Origin: Sva-07 sp964549065
GTDB taxonomy: Bacteria; Actinomycetota; Acidimicrobiia; Acidimicrobiales; Ilumatobacteraceae
Direction: 5' to 3'
DNA: 30,937 bases
Assembly: GCA_964549065.1 (NCBI GenBank)
Contig: CAZJUC010000011.1
Span: 1-30,937, forward strand
Shown here: one piece after another, positions 6,522-13,959 of the stretch
Layout: every line of letters starts with the position of its first letter
Numbering within the stretch: the first letter of the stretch is position 1
The notes under the pieces: model-generated
The model's database searches: none
What the model was told of the DNA's origin: nothing
Seen by the model: the letters and a program-made list of their open reading frames with translations, nothing else
Made by a program: the position numbers and the translations under genes

Positions 6522-7322
6522 GTGGACGACAACGCAGTGCCGTACGAGCTGGCGATCGTGGGGGGCGGCAACATGGGAGCGGCGCTGCTCGGCGGGCTGG
6601 TCGACTCGGGGGCGTTCGCGGCGTCGCAGCTCGCCGTCGTCGAGGTCGTCGAGGAACGCCGTCGTGACCTGACCGCGCGGTTCCCGCGCGTCGGCGTCAC
6701 CTCCACGATCCCTCGATGCGCAGGCGCCGTGCTGGCCGTGAAGCCAGGTGACGTCGCGTCGGCTGCCACCTCGGCAGCGCGAGCTGGTGCGACCCGGGTG
6801 TTGTCGATCGCTGCCGGAGTCCGCGTGGCGACGATCGAGGCCGCGGTCGGACCCGACGTGGCGGTGGTCCGAGCGATGCCGAACACGCCGGCGCTCGTCC
6901 GCCTCGGCGCCTCGGCCATCGCCCCCGGGACGACCGCCGTCCCGGCCGACGTGGCGTGGGCGCGCGAGGTCCTCGAAGCGGTCGGTACCGTCCACGAGGT
7001 CGCAGAGTCGGCGCTCGATGCGTTCACGGGCGTGGCCGGCTCCGGTCCGGCCTACGTGTTCCTCCTGGCCGAAGCGCTGATCGATGCGGCGGTCGAGGAG
7101 GGACTCGACCGCCCGATGGCGGCGGGGGTCGTTCGCCAGCTGCTGCTCGGATCCGCAACGCTGCTCGATCGCGACGGCGACCCGACACGCCTACGGGAGA
7201 TGGTGACGTCGCCGAACGGCACGACGGCGGCCGGCCTCGCCGCGCTCGGCGACGGCGACCTCCACGGTCTCGTGGCGGCGGCGGTACGCGCCGCGACGCG
7301 CCGCAGCAGCGAGCTCGGTTGA
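6522..7322 (+). CDS. proC: Pyrroline-5-carboxylate reductase
   Basis: Catalyses the last step of proline synthesis, reducing 1-pyrroline-5-carboxylate with NAD(P)H in the cytoplasm. The N-terminal Rossmann site is AIVGGGNMGAALLGGL (residues about 8-23), followed by LAVKPGDV and VRAMPNTPALV of the nucleotide domain. The dimerisation/active-site helices carry GSGPAYVFLLAEALIDAAVEEGL and TSPNGTTAAGLAAL. The 266 residues match the family. GTG at 6522 is preferred over the in-frame ATG at 6420 because the leaderless box TAGGTT lies seven bases upstream and the extra residues show no homology. Confidence 0.95.
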   Translation: MDDNAVPYELAIVGGGNMGAALLGGLVDSGAFAASQLAVVEVVEERRRDLTARFPRVGVTSTIPRCAGAVLAVKPGDVASAATSAARAGATRVLSIAAGVRVATIEAAVGPDVAVVRAMPNTPALVRLGASAIAPGTTAVPADVAWAREVLEAVGTVHEVAESALDAFTGVAGSGPAYVFLLAEALIDAAVEEGLDRPMAAGVVRQLLLGSATLLDRDGDPTRLREMVTSPNGTTAAGLAALGDGDLHGLVAAAVRAATRRSSELG

Positions 7323-7395
7323 CGCCGCGCTCGGCCTGTCCGCCCGTCATCCGTCGTCCGTCGCCCGCGTGCGTGGAATCATGATCGATCGGGTC

Positions 7396-7419
7396 GGGAA
7401 TTTCATCGTTGAAATTCCC
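7396..7419. promoter_or_regulatory. Perfect 10-bp inverted repeat, AT-rich
   Basis: GGGAATTTCA, four bases (TCGT), then its exact reverse complement. The run of A and T stands out sharply against the GC-rich surroundings. It immediately abuts the CRP/Rex-like palindrome, so a protein-binding operator is more likely than a terminator. It lies 158-181 bases before the DUF62 start. Confidence 0.5.
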
Positions 7420-7437
7420 ATGTGCCACTTTTCACAT
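7420..7437. promoter_or_regulatory. CRP/GlxR- or Rex-like palindrome
   Basis: The core reads TGTGC, six bases, TCACA: nine of ten positions of the CRP/GlxR consensus TGTGA-N6-TCACA. The outer flanks also pair (CATGTG at 7419-7424 with CACATG at 7433-7438). Read as a Rex operator (TTGTGAA-N4-TTCACAA) it matches ten of fourteen. A -35-like TTCACA is embedded and a TATGGT -10-like box follows at 7452. A regulated distal promoter for the DUF62 gene is inferred. Confidence 0.45.
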
Positions 7438-7464
7438 GCGGTTTCCTCGCCTATGGTGATCTCC

Positions 7465-7537
7465 GTGGAGACGCGTCCACCGGAAACGGTGGGCAGCGCC
7501 GACGGGGCTGGTGCCATCGGGGGGTTGGCACCGGCCC
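7465..7537 (+). other. Hairpin-rich leader before the DUF62 gene
   Basis: Three stems can form. 7465-7469 pairs with 7476-7480. 7477-7482 pairs with 7487-7492, closing a GAAA tetraloop. 7505-7515 pairs with 7527-7537 (eleven pairs, one G-U), followed by TTGTCG. The first two share bases 7477-7480 and exclude each other, an arrangement typical of switchable leaders. It does not match a riboswitch class that I recognise. Confidence 0.35.
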
Positions 7538-7563
7538 TTGTCGCGTTCGGGGGTCGGCGGCAC

Positions 7564-7569
7564 TAGGTT
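7564..7569 (+). promoter_or_regulatory. -10 box TAGGTT, leaderless promoter of the DUF62 gene
   Basis: TAGGTT, seven bases, then ATG at 7577, identical in form to the proC promoter. If used, it bypasses the structured leader upstream. Confidence 0.55.
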
Positions 7570-7576
7570 CGCCGTC

Positions 7577-8455
7577 ATGGGTCACCGCTACGACACGGTG
7601 TCGTTCCTCTCCGACTACGGCACCACGGACGAATTCGTGGGCGTCGTGCATTCGGTGATCCGCGATCTCGCACCGCACGCCCACGTGATCGACCTCACCC
7701 ACGGCGTCGCCCCGTTCGACGTCCGTGGCGGGTCGCTCGCTCTCGCACGGAGCATCAGCTATGTCGCCTCCGGAGTCGTCCTCGCGGTCGTCGACCCCGG
7801 TGTGGCGACGGAGCGACGAGCGATCGCGGTCGAAGTGGCCGGCGGTGACGGTGTGCTCGTCGGCCCGGACAACGGGCTGCTCGCCCCGGCGGTCGCGCTC
7901 GCCGGAGGGGCCGAACGTGCTGTCGAACTCACCAATGCCGAGTGGCATCTCGCGTCCCCGGGCGCCACCTTCGCCGGGCGCGACGTCTTCGCGCCGGTGG
8001 CTGCGCAACTGTGCAACGGCGTCGATCTCGCCGACCTCGGCGACGCGATCGACGCCGACGTGCTCCTGCCCGGCGTGGTCGCGTTGCCCCAAGCCGACGA
8101 CGACACCGTGATCGCCCAGGTGCTCTGGGTCGACCGCTACGGCAATGCCCAACTCAACGTCGGCCCCGACGACCTTCCCGCCGGCTTCGCGAACCGCATC
8201 GACCTCCGCTGCAGCTCGCCGACCGACCCGACGGGTGGGGTGATGCGCAGCGCCGTTCGGGCGGTGTCCTACGCCGAACTGGGCGGCGGCGCCGTCGGAT
8301 TGGTGCTCGACTCGTCCGGCTTGCTCGCGGTGTCGATGGACCAACGCTCGGCGGCCGAGGAACTCGGTCTCGACGTCGGCGATCAGGTCACGATGACCGC
8401 ATCGGACGACGGCGGCCCCACCCAGCCGGTCACACTGCGGCGCCAGCAGGGATAA
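7577..8455 (+). CDS. DUF62 / SAM hydroxide adenosyltransferase-family protein with altered triad
   Basis: The family splits S-adenosylmethionine to adenosine and methionine using activated water; close relatives are the SAM-dependent fluorinase and chlorinase. The 292-residue product has the N-terminal LSDYGTTDEFVGV, DLTHGVAPFDVRGG, VVDPGVATERRAIAVE and GPDNGLLAP motifs, plus a C-terminal beta-barrel domain (about residues 170-290). In characterised hydrolases an Asp-Arg-His triad (Asp68, Arg75, His127 in the Pyrococcus protein) activates water. Here Asp73 and Arg80 are kept, but the expected FHGRD reads FAGRD, with Ala133 in place of His. Loss of this His is also a feature of the halogenase branch, so activity or nucleophile may differ. 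The ATG at 7577 fits family length and the TAGGTT box. Confidence 0.88.
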   Translation: MGHRYDTVSFLSDYGTTDEFVGVVHSVIRDLAPHAHVIDLTHGVAPFDVRGGSLALARSISYVASGVVLAVVDPGVATERRAIAVEVAGGDGVLVGPDNGLLAPAVALAGGAERAVELTNAEWHLASPGATFAGRDVFAPVAAQLCNGVDLADLGDAIDADVLLPGVVALPQADDDTVIAQVLWVDRYGNAQLNVGPDDLPAGFANRIDLRCSSPTDPTGGVMRSAVRAVSYAELGGGAVGLVLDSSGLLAVSMDQRSAAEELGLDVGDQVTMTASDDGGPTQPVTLRRQQG

Positions 8456-8464
8456 CCTCGTCGC

Positions 8465-8548
8465 ATGCGCCCCGCCACCACGTTGACGCTCGGATTGCTG
8501 TTGTTGGTCATCCTCGTCGCCGGCACGATCTCGCTGCTCAGCCTCTGA
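8465..8548 (+). CDS. 27-residue hydrophobic membrane peptide
   Basis: An ATG ten bases after the DUF62 stop opens a 27-codon frame. It encodes a short polar N-terminus (MRPATT) and one continuous hydrophobic span (about residues 7-27, Leu/Val/Ile-rich) ending at TGA. A weak AGGG lies about 13 bases upstream. Composition and position suggest a real single-pass micropeptide in an operon with the DUF62 gene, but so short a frame could be chance. No family recognised. Confidence 0.45.
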   Translation: MRPATTLTLGLLLLVILVAGTISLLSL

Positions 8549-8645
8549 CGGCCGATGGAATCGCGCGTCGAACAGTGACGCACGGCACCCGGTCACGAGT
8601 AGCATCACGAGCCGAACGCAGCAGTGGGCTGCGCAGGGGGACATC

Positions 8646-10184
8646 GTGAATCTCGCGCACATCATCGACGGTCACGACCACGAGTCGGTCGCACTCATCT
8701 GGCGCAACCGGGTCACCACCTACGGTGAACTCGGCGACCAGGTCGCCAGGTTCCGCGGCGGGCTCGCAGCCGCCGGCGTCGGTGTCGACGACCGGGTGGC
8801 GATCATCGTCGGCAACTCGCCCCATTTCGTCATCGCGTACCTCGCCACGATCGGCCTGGGTGCGGTGGCGGTGCCCCTCAACCCGTCGAGCCCCGGGCCC
8901 GAACTCGAGTCCGAGCTCGCGGTCGTCGGCGTTCGCGCCGTTGTCGTCGACAAGCTCGGCGCCGCCAACTTCGCACACGTCGACCGTTCGGCGGCACCGA
9001 CCATCGAGGTCATCGTCAGCACCGAGCCACCGGTTGCTCCCGACGACCCGAGAGCTGTCGACGGCACGGTGACGTTCGACGACCTGCTCGCCGCTGAACC
9101 CGTCGATGTCGTCGACGTCGACGGCGACCACCTCGCGGCGTTGATGTTCACCAGCGGAACCGCCGGATCGCCCCGCGCTGCGATGCTCACCCACACCAAC
9201 CTGCGCTCCAACCTCGACCAGAGCCGGTCGGCCGAAGGACACATCAGCAGTGACGACGTGATCTACGGCGTGCTGCCGCTGTTCCACATCTTCGGTCTGA
9301 ACGTGGTCGTCGGACTCGGGCTGTGCGTCGGCGCCACGATCGTGCTCGTCCAGCGGTTCGACCCCGCCACCGCAGTGCAGTCGATCGCCGACCGTGGCGT
9401 CACCGTGATTCCCGGCGCACCCGCGCTGTGGTCGGCGTTCGCCCACTTCGACGAACTCGATCCGGCCGCCTTCGCCAGTGTCCGCCTCGCACTCTCGGGC
9501 GCCTCACGGCTGCCGGTCAGCGTTGCCCGCACGATCCAGGAGCGGTTCGGCATCGAGATCCGCGAGGGCTACGGGCTCACCGAGGCCTCGCCGATCGTCA
9601 CGACCTCGACCGGGATCACCCCGCGGTTCGGCTCGGTCGGTCGGGTGCTGGCAGGCGTCGAGATCCGCCTCGTCAACGTCAACGGCGAGGCCCTCGTCGG
9701 CGACGTGGGCGAGGTCCTGGTGCGCGGCGAGAACGTGTTCGTCGGGTACTACGGCGATCCGGAAGCGACCGCGGACGTCCTCGATGCCGACGGTTGGTTG
9801 CACACGGGCGACATGGCCACCACCGACGACGACGGGTACCTGTATCTCGTCGACCGGTCGAAGGATCTGATCATCGTGTCGGGCTTCAACGTCTTTCCCG
9901 CCGAGGTCGAGGAGATGCTGGTCGCCCACCCAGCGGTGGCGGAAGCGGCCGTGGTCGGCGTGGCTCATCCACACACCGGCGAAGCCGTCAAGGCCTACGT
10001 GGTCACCATCCCGGGGTCCGACGTCGACGAGGAGACGTTGATCGAGCACTCGCTCGATCACCTGGCCCGCTACAAGTGCCCGAGCAAGGTGATCTTCGTC
10101 GATGCCCTGCCGCGCAACGCCTCCGGCAAGCTCGTGCGACGGAGTCTCGATGACGCCTTGCGGGCCGGAGCGCTCCCTGCCTGA
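8646..10184 (+). CDS. Long-chain acyl-CoA ligase (AMP-forming, ANL superfamily)
   Basis: Activates a carboxylic acid, probably a fatty acid, to its adenylate and then to the CoA thioester. The adenylation signature FTSGTAGSPRAAMLTH (about residues 167-182) binds ATP; GYGLTEASPI is the A5-type motif; GWLHTGDMA and DRSKDLIIVSGFNVFPAEVEEML are the hinge and A8 loops; the C-terminal catalytic Lys is in ASGKLVRRS. The 512 residues are typical. The GTG at 8646 is preceded by a clear purine run (GCAGGGGGA), so unlike many neighbours this gene uses a Shine-Dalgarno start. It stands alone between the DUF62 unit and rex, and the substrate cannot be told. Confidence 0.92.
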   Translation: MNLAHIIDGHDHESVALIWRNRVTTYGELGDQVARFRGGLAAAGVGVDDRVAIIVGNSPHFVIAYLATIGLGAVAVPLNPSSPGPELESELAVVGVRAVVVDKLGAANFAHVDRSAAPTIEVIVSTEPPVAPDDPRAVDGTVTFDDLLAAEPVDVVDVDGDHLAALMFTSGTAGSPRAAMLTHTNLRSNLDQSRSAEGHISSDDVIYGVLPLFHIFGLNVVVGLGLCVGATIVLVQRFDPATAVQSIADRGVTVIPGAPALWSAFAHFDELDPAAFASVRLALSGASRLPVSVARTIQERFGIEIREGYGLTEASPIVTTSTGITPRFGSVGRVLAGVEIRLVNVNGEALVGDVGEVLVRGENVFVGYYGDPEATADVLDADGWLHTGDMATTDDDGYLYLVDRSKDLIIVSGFNVFPAEVEEMLVAHPAVAEAAVVGVAHPHTGEAVKAYVVTIPGSDVDEETLIEHSLDHLARYKCPSKVIFVDALPRNASGKLVRRSLDDALRAGALPA

Positions 10185-10188
10185 CGCT

Positions 10189-10206
10189 TTGTGAAAACGT
10201 GCACGA
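10189..10206. promoter_or_regulatory. Rex operator at the rex promoter
   Basis: TTGTGAA, four bases, TGCACGA: twelve of fourteen positions of the Rex consensus TTGTGAA-N4-TTCACAA, with the left half perfect. Its first six bases also serve as a -35-like box 18 bases before the TAACGT -10. Rex bound here would block its own promoter, and probably rex-hemACD, when NADH is low, as in Streptomyces. Confidence 0.7.
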
Positions 10207-10212
10207 GCGCCC

Positions 10213-10218
10213 TAACGT
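10213..10218 (+). promoter_or_regulatory. -10 box TAACGT of rex
   Basis: TAACGT is nine bases before the rex ATG and 18 bases after the TTGTGA -35-like box embedded in the Rex operator. Confidence 0.5.
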
Positions 10219-10227
10219 GGTCGCCTC

Positions 10228-10932
10228 ATGGCTGGTCAACGATCACGACGCCGCATCCCTGAAGCGACCGTGGCCCGACTGCCGGTGTATCTGCGCATCC
10301 TCTCGGAACGCTTCGAGGCGAACGTCACCAGCATCTCGTCGGAGGAACTCGCCGACTTCGCCGGGCTCAACGCGGCCAAGGTGCGCAAGGATCTCAGCTA
10401 CCTCGGCAGCTATGGCACGCGCGGTGTCGGCTACGACATCGAATTCCTCGTGTACCAGATCCGACGTGAACTCGGCCTCACCCACGACTGGCACGTCGTC
10501 ATCGTCGGCGCCGGCAATCTCGGCCAGGCGCTCGCCGGCTACAACGGTTTCGGCGATCGCGGGTTTCCCGTCGGTGGCATCGTCGACATCGACGACACCA
10601 AGGTCGGCTCGGTCGTCGGTGGTGTGCGCGTGCGCCACCTCGACGAACTCGCGAAGGTGGTGCAGGCGCGCAACATCTCCATCGGCGTCATCGCCACGCC
10701 GGGCACCGCCGCCCAGCAGGCCGCCGACGCACTGGTGGCCGCCGGGGTCACCAGCCTGCTCAATTTCGCGCCGACGGTGATCGGGGTACCGCACGGCGTG
10801 AGCGTGCGCAAGGTCGATCTCGCCGTCGAACTCCAGATCCTCAGCTACTACGAGCAGCGACGGGCCACGGCGGCGCCGGCGTCCGGTCTCAGAGCAGTGC
10901 CCGGCGAGCCGAGACGCGGCGCGACGGCCTAG
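10228..10932 (+). CDS. rex: Redox-sensing transcriptional repressor Rex
   Basis: Rex represses target genes when NAD+ dominates and lets go when NADH binds, matching respiration and heme supply to redox state. The N-terminal winged helix (about residues 8-75) contains LPVYLRIL and the recognition region SSEELADFAGLNAAKVRKDLSYLGSYGTRGVGY. The Rossmann half starts at VVIVGAGNLGQALAGY (about residues 91-106), followed by VDIDDTKVG, and ends with the helix YYEQRR that swaps into the partner subunit. The 234 residues are usual. The ATG is backed by a -10 box and a Rex operator. The TAG stop of rex forms the first three bases of the hemA -10 box TAGGGT. Confidence 0.96.
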   Translation: MAGQRSRRRIPEATVARLPVYLRILSERFEANVTSISSEELADFAGLNAAKVRKDLSYLGSYGTRGVGYDIEFLVYQIRRELGLTHDWHVVIVGAGNLGQALAGYNGFGDRGFPVGGIVDIDDTKVGSVVGGVRVRHLDELAKVVQARNISIGVIATPGTAAQQAADALVAAGVTSLLNFAPTVIGVPHGVSVRKVDLAVELQILSYYEQRRATAAPASGLRAVPGEPRRGATA

Positions 10933-10935
10933 GGT
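10930..10935 (+). promoter_or_regulatory. -10 box TAGGGT of hemA overlapping the rex stop
   Basis: TAGGGT begins with the rex stop codon and lies nine bases before the hemA ATG, allowing hemA to be transcribed independently of, as well as together with, rex. Confidence 0.45.
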
Positions 10936-10944
10936 TGACGGCAG

Positions 10945-12210
10945 ATGTCCATCCTCGTCGTCGGCGTCAACCACCGCAGTGGTCCACTGTCGCTGCTCGA
11001 ACGCGTCACGATCTCACCCGAGCATCTCGCCAAGGCGGTCGGCGGCCTTGCGCAGCGCGACAACGTCCGCGAAGCGGTCATCTTGTCCACCTGCAATCGC
11101 ACCGAGGTCTACGTGGTCGCCGAGCTGTTCCACGGCGCTTACGGCGACGTCCGCGACCTGCTCTGCGAGCTCGGTGGCCTCGGCGTCGACGAGCTGACCC
11201 CACATCTCTACAGCCAGCACGACACCGCAGCGGTGACGCACCTCTTCGAGGTCGCTGCCGGTCTCGACTCTGCAGTGCTCGGCGAGAGCGAGATCCTGGG
11301 GCAGGTTCGTTCGGCCTGGGACGTCGCCCAGCAGGAGGGCGCTGCTCGATCGACGCTCAACCAGCTGTTCCGGGCGGCACTCGCCACGGGCAAACGGGCG
11401 CGTAGCGAGACCGGGATCGGACGAGGCACCGCGTCGATCAGCCATGCCGCCGTCGAGATGATCACCGACGTGGTCGGCGACCTCAGCGGCCGGCGGGTGC
11501 TCGTCGTCGGAGCCGGCTCGATGGGTGAAGGCGTCGCCGTTGCGTTGCGCCGCGCCGGTGGCGCGGAGATCCTCGTCGCCAACCGCACGGCCGAACGGGG
11601 TGCCTCGCTCGCCGAGCGCGTCGACGGCGTCGCGGTCGGTTTCGACCGTCTGCCGGAAGGCGTCGCCGCCGCCGACGTGATCGTCGTCGGCACCGGTGCC
11701 GACCAGGCGGTTCTCACCCATTCGCTCGTGGCCGACACCTGCGCCGAGCGCAGTTCGTCACGGCCGCTGCACATCGTCGACATCGGGGTGCCCCGCAACG
11801 TCGACCCGGCGGTCGGTGATCTCGACGGCGTCATGCTCGCCGACCTCGACGACCTGCGCGACTGGGCCGATCGTGGCCTCTCGCACCGCGCCGCCGAAGC
11901 CGAGCGGGTCCGCGTGATCGTGGGCGACGAGGTCGAGCGCTTCCTCGTCGACTCGACCGCTCGACAGGCCGCGCCGCTCGTGGCGTTGATGCACGGCGCC
12001 GCCGACCGTGTGCGCAGCGCCGAGGTCGAACGGTTCGCCGGACGGTTCGCCGACCTCGACGACCTCCAACGCGATGCCGTCGAGTCGCTGACCAAGGCGA
12101 TCGTCGCGAAGCTCCTCCACGAGCCGTCGGTCAGGCTCAAGGCGCAGGCCGGCACGCCTCAGGGCGAACGCAACGCCGCTGCGATGCGCGACCTCTTCGA
12201 CCTCGGGTGA
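10945..12210 (+). CDS. hemA: Glutamyl-tRNA reductase
   Basis: First committed step of C5 heme synthesis: reduces glutamyl-tRNA(Glu) with NADPH to glutamate-1-semialdehyde. The catalytic Cys is in ILSTCNRTEVYVV (about residue 50). LGESEILGQVRSAW and ATGKRARSETGIGRG follow, then the NADPH domain VLVVGAGSMGEGVA (about residue 186), and the C-terminal dimer helices (about residue 320 on). The 421 residues are normal. It lies 12 bases after rex and 7 bases before hemC, so rex-hemA-hemC-hemD is probably one transcription unit with an inner start at hemA. Confidence 0.97.
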   Translation: MSILVVGVNHRSGPLSLLERVTISPEHLAKAVGGLAQRDNVREAVILSTCNRTEVYVVAELFHGAYGDVRDLLCELGGLGVDELTPHLYSQHDTAAVTHLFEVAAGLDSAVLGESEILGQVRSAWDVAQQEGAARSTLNQLFRAALATGKRARSETGIGRGTASISHAAVEMITDVVGDLSGRRVLVVGAGSMGEGVAVALRRAGGAEILVANRTAERGASLAERVDGVAVGFDRLPEGVAAADVIVVGTGADQAVLTHSLVADTCAERSSSRPLHIVDIGVPRNVDPAVGDLDGVMLADLDDLRDWADRGLSHRAAEAERVRVIVGDEVERFLVDSTARQAAPLVALMHGAADRVRSAEVERFAGRFADLDDLQRDAVESLTKAIVAKLLHEPSVRLKAQAGTPQGERNAAAMRDLFDLG

Positions 12211-12217
12211 CGGCCCC

Positions 12218-13099
12218 GTGAGCGTCGCCTCGCCCTCGGCGCTGCGCCTGGCCACCAGAGGATCACGGCAGGCCCTCGGCCAGTCGGGTGCGGTCGCCGC
12301 AACGATCACCGCATCCACGGGACGAGCGGTCGAGTTGGTCACCGTCGAGACGACAGGCGATGTCCGCCTCGACGTTCCGCTCCACGTCATCGGCGGCCAG
12401 GGTGTCTTCGTCAAGGAGGTGCAGCGTGCGGTGCTCGACGGTCGTGCCGATCTCGCGGTGCACTCGGCCAAGGACCTGCCGTCCGAGCCGGCAGACGGCC
12501 TCGTGATCGCTGCGTTCTGTGCGCGTCGCGACCCGCGCGACGCGCTCGTGGGCGCGGAACTCGGTGCGCTCGCCGAGGGCAGCACCGTGGCGACCGGCTC
12601 GGTCCGCCGACGGGCCCAGCTGCAGCGGGTCCGACCCGATCTCCGATTCGCCGAGCTACGCGGCAACATCGACCGTCGACTCTCGAAGGTCCCGGAGGGT
12701 GGCGCCATCGTGATGGCCGTGGCGGCACTCGACATCCTCGGCCTGACGGATCGGATCGCCGAGACGCTCGCGGTCGACGAGTTCGTGCCGGCGGTCGGCC
12801 AGGGGTGTGTGGCCGTCGAGTGCCGAAGCGACGATCCGACGACCCGGGATGCGCTGGCGGCCATCGATCATGCCCCGACCCGTCACGCGGTCGAGGTCGA
12901 ACGGGCCTTTCTCGCCGAACTCGGCAGCGGCTGCTCGTTGCCGGTCGGTGCCCACGTGCGCGACGGTGTGTTGTGGACGTTCCTCGCCGACCTCGACACA
13001 GCGATGACCGTGTCCGACCAGATCGAACTCCCGGGCGGAGACCGCGACCTGGACGTCGCCCGCGATGCGGCGCGCGCGGCACACTCGGCGCTGCAGTGA
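12218..13099 (+). CDS. hemC: Porphobilinogen deaminase (hydroxymethylbilane synthase)
   Basis: Joins four porphobilinogens into linear hydroxymethylbilane. Typical landmarks are LRLATRGSRQALGQS at the N-terminus, VFVKEVQ, the HSAKDLPSE loop with the catalytic-region Lys and Asp, ATGSVRRRAQL and LRGNIDRRLSK for substrate carboxylates, and EVERAFLAELGSGCSLPVGA, whose Cys (about residue 239) carries the dipyrromethane cofactor. The 293 residues fit. GTG at 12218 lies seven bases after the hemA stop and is the only start that keeps the N-terminal strand. Confidence 0.97.
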   Translation: MSVASPSALRLATRGSRQALGQSGAVAATITASTGRAVELVTVETTGDVRLDVPLHVIGGQGVFVKEVQRAVLDGRADLAVHSAKDLPSEPADGLVIAAFCARRDPRDALVGAELGALAEGSTVATGSVRRRAQLQRVRPDLRFAELRGNIDRRLSKVPEGGAIVMAVAALDILGLTDRIAETLAVDEFVPAVGQGCVAVECRSDDPTTRDALAAIDHAPTRHAVEVERAFLAELGSGCSLPVGAHVRDGVLWTFLADLDTAMTVSDQIELPGGDRDLDVARDAARAAHSALQ

Positions 13100-13135
13100 C
13101 ACTGCCGTGATCGGGGCGGGGAGCGGCGGAACGGA

Positions 13136-13888
13136 ATGACTGGCTCGCTCGAGGGTTGTCGCGTGCTGGTGACGCGGGAGCACCCCGGCGAGCTCGCCGC
13201 GCTGCTCACCGAGCGCGGCGCCACGGTGATCCACATGCCGCTGATCGCCGTCGTCGATGCCGACGACGACGGGGCCGAGCTACGCGGCGAACTCGCCGTG
13301 CTCGATCGGTACGACTGGCTCGTCGTCACGTCGCCGGCCGGGGCCGCACGGGTGGCTGACGCGGCGCGTCGCGCCCCAGCGGTGCGTCTCGCCGCGGTCG
13401 GTACCGCCACCGCTCGTGCGCTGCACAGCGCGAGCGGCCGGCCGGTCGACGTCGTGCCGAACGTCCAGCGGGCGACGGATCTCGCAGCGGCGTTGATCGC
13501 CGCCTCACCGCCCCAGCAGCGGATGCTGGTCGCCCAGGCCGATCTGGCAGCTCCCACACTCGTGGATCTGCTCGAGCGCGCCGGCCACGAGGTCACTGCG
13601 GTCACCGCATACCGCACGGTGGCGCTCGACGCCAGCCCCGACGTCGTGCGCGATGCCGATGCCGTGCTGTTCGCAAGCGGATCGGCCGTCGAGAGCTGGT
13701 GTCGAGCCGTCGGTACGAGCGGCCCGCCGGCGATGATCGCCATCGGGCCGGCCACGGCCGCCGTCGCCGAGCGATTGGGGCTCAAGATGACGTCGATCGC
13801 TGCCGATCACTCCCTTGACGGACTGGTGACGGAACTCGAGCGGTGGTGTGCGCGATCGGCAGGCACGAATCACCGTCTCGGCCGGTGA
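13136..13888 (+). CDS. hemD: Uroporphyrinogen-III synthase
   Basis: Closes hydroxymethylbilane into uroporphyrinogen III with inversion of ring D. Sequence is poorly conserved in this family; supporting marks are the two-domain alternation, CRVLVTREHPGELAALL at the start, DWLVVTSPAGAARV, AAVGTATARAL, LVAQADLAAPTLVDLLERAGHEVTAVTAYRT, VLFASGSAVESW and AIGPATAAVAERLGLK. The 250 residues match the stand-alone enzyme (no fused methyltransferase). ATG at 13136 follows hemC by 36 bases with a GGGAGCGG purine stretch between. Confidence 0.93.
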   Translation: MTGSLEGCRVLVTREHPGELAALLTERGATVIHMPLIAVVDADDDGAELRGELAVLDRYDWLVVTSPAGAARVADAARRAPAVRLAAVGTATARALHSASGRPVDVVPNVQRATDLAAALIAASPPQQRMLVAQADLAAPTLVDLLERAGHEVTAVTAYRTVALDASPDVVRDADAVLFASGSAVESWCRAVGTSGPPAMIAIGPATAAVAERLGLKMTSIAADHSLDGLVTELERWCARSAGTNHRLGR

Positions 13889-13959
13889 ACGAACTGACGC
13901 ACGACCTGCCACACTGTGACCCGGAAGAACACGAAACGATCGACGAGGTGAGGAACGAG

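Noticed and set aside
7420..7437. Calling the palindrome definitely a Rex site
   Set aside because: It matches the CRP/GlxR pattern better (nine of ten) than the Rex pattern (ten of fourteen), so I left the regulator open.
7453..7566. A 37-codon frame in the DUF62 leader
   Set aside because: Its ATG lies inside the putative -10 box and its product is low-complexity Gly/Ala/Pro. It ends in the next -10 box and looks like chance, though a leader peptide cannot be fully excluded.
7465..7576. A known riboswitch class (SAM, SAH, c-di-GMP, cobalamin, TPP, c-di-AMP)
   Set aside because: None of the conserved core strings that I remember for these classes is present; only generic hairpins are seen.
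7451..8665. Long minus-strand open frame across the DUF62 gene
   Set aside because: It is the mirror of a real gene in GC-rich DNA; the translation is His/Asp/Arg-rich with no motif. The same applies to long frames opposite hemL, the propeller gene, the acyl-CoA ligase and the FAD gene.
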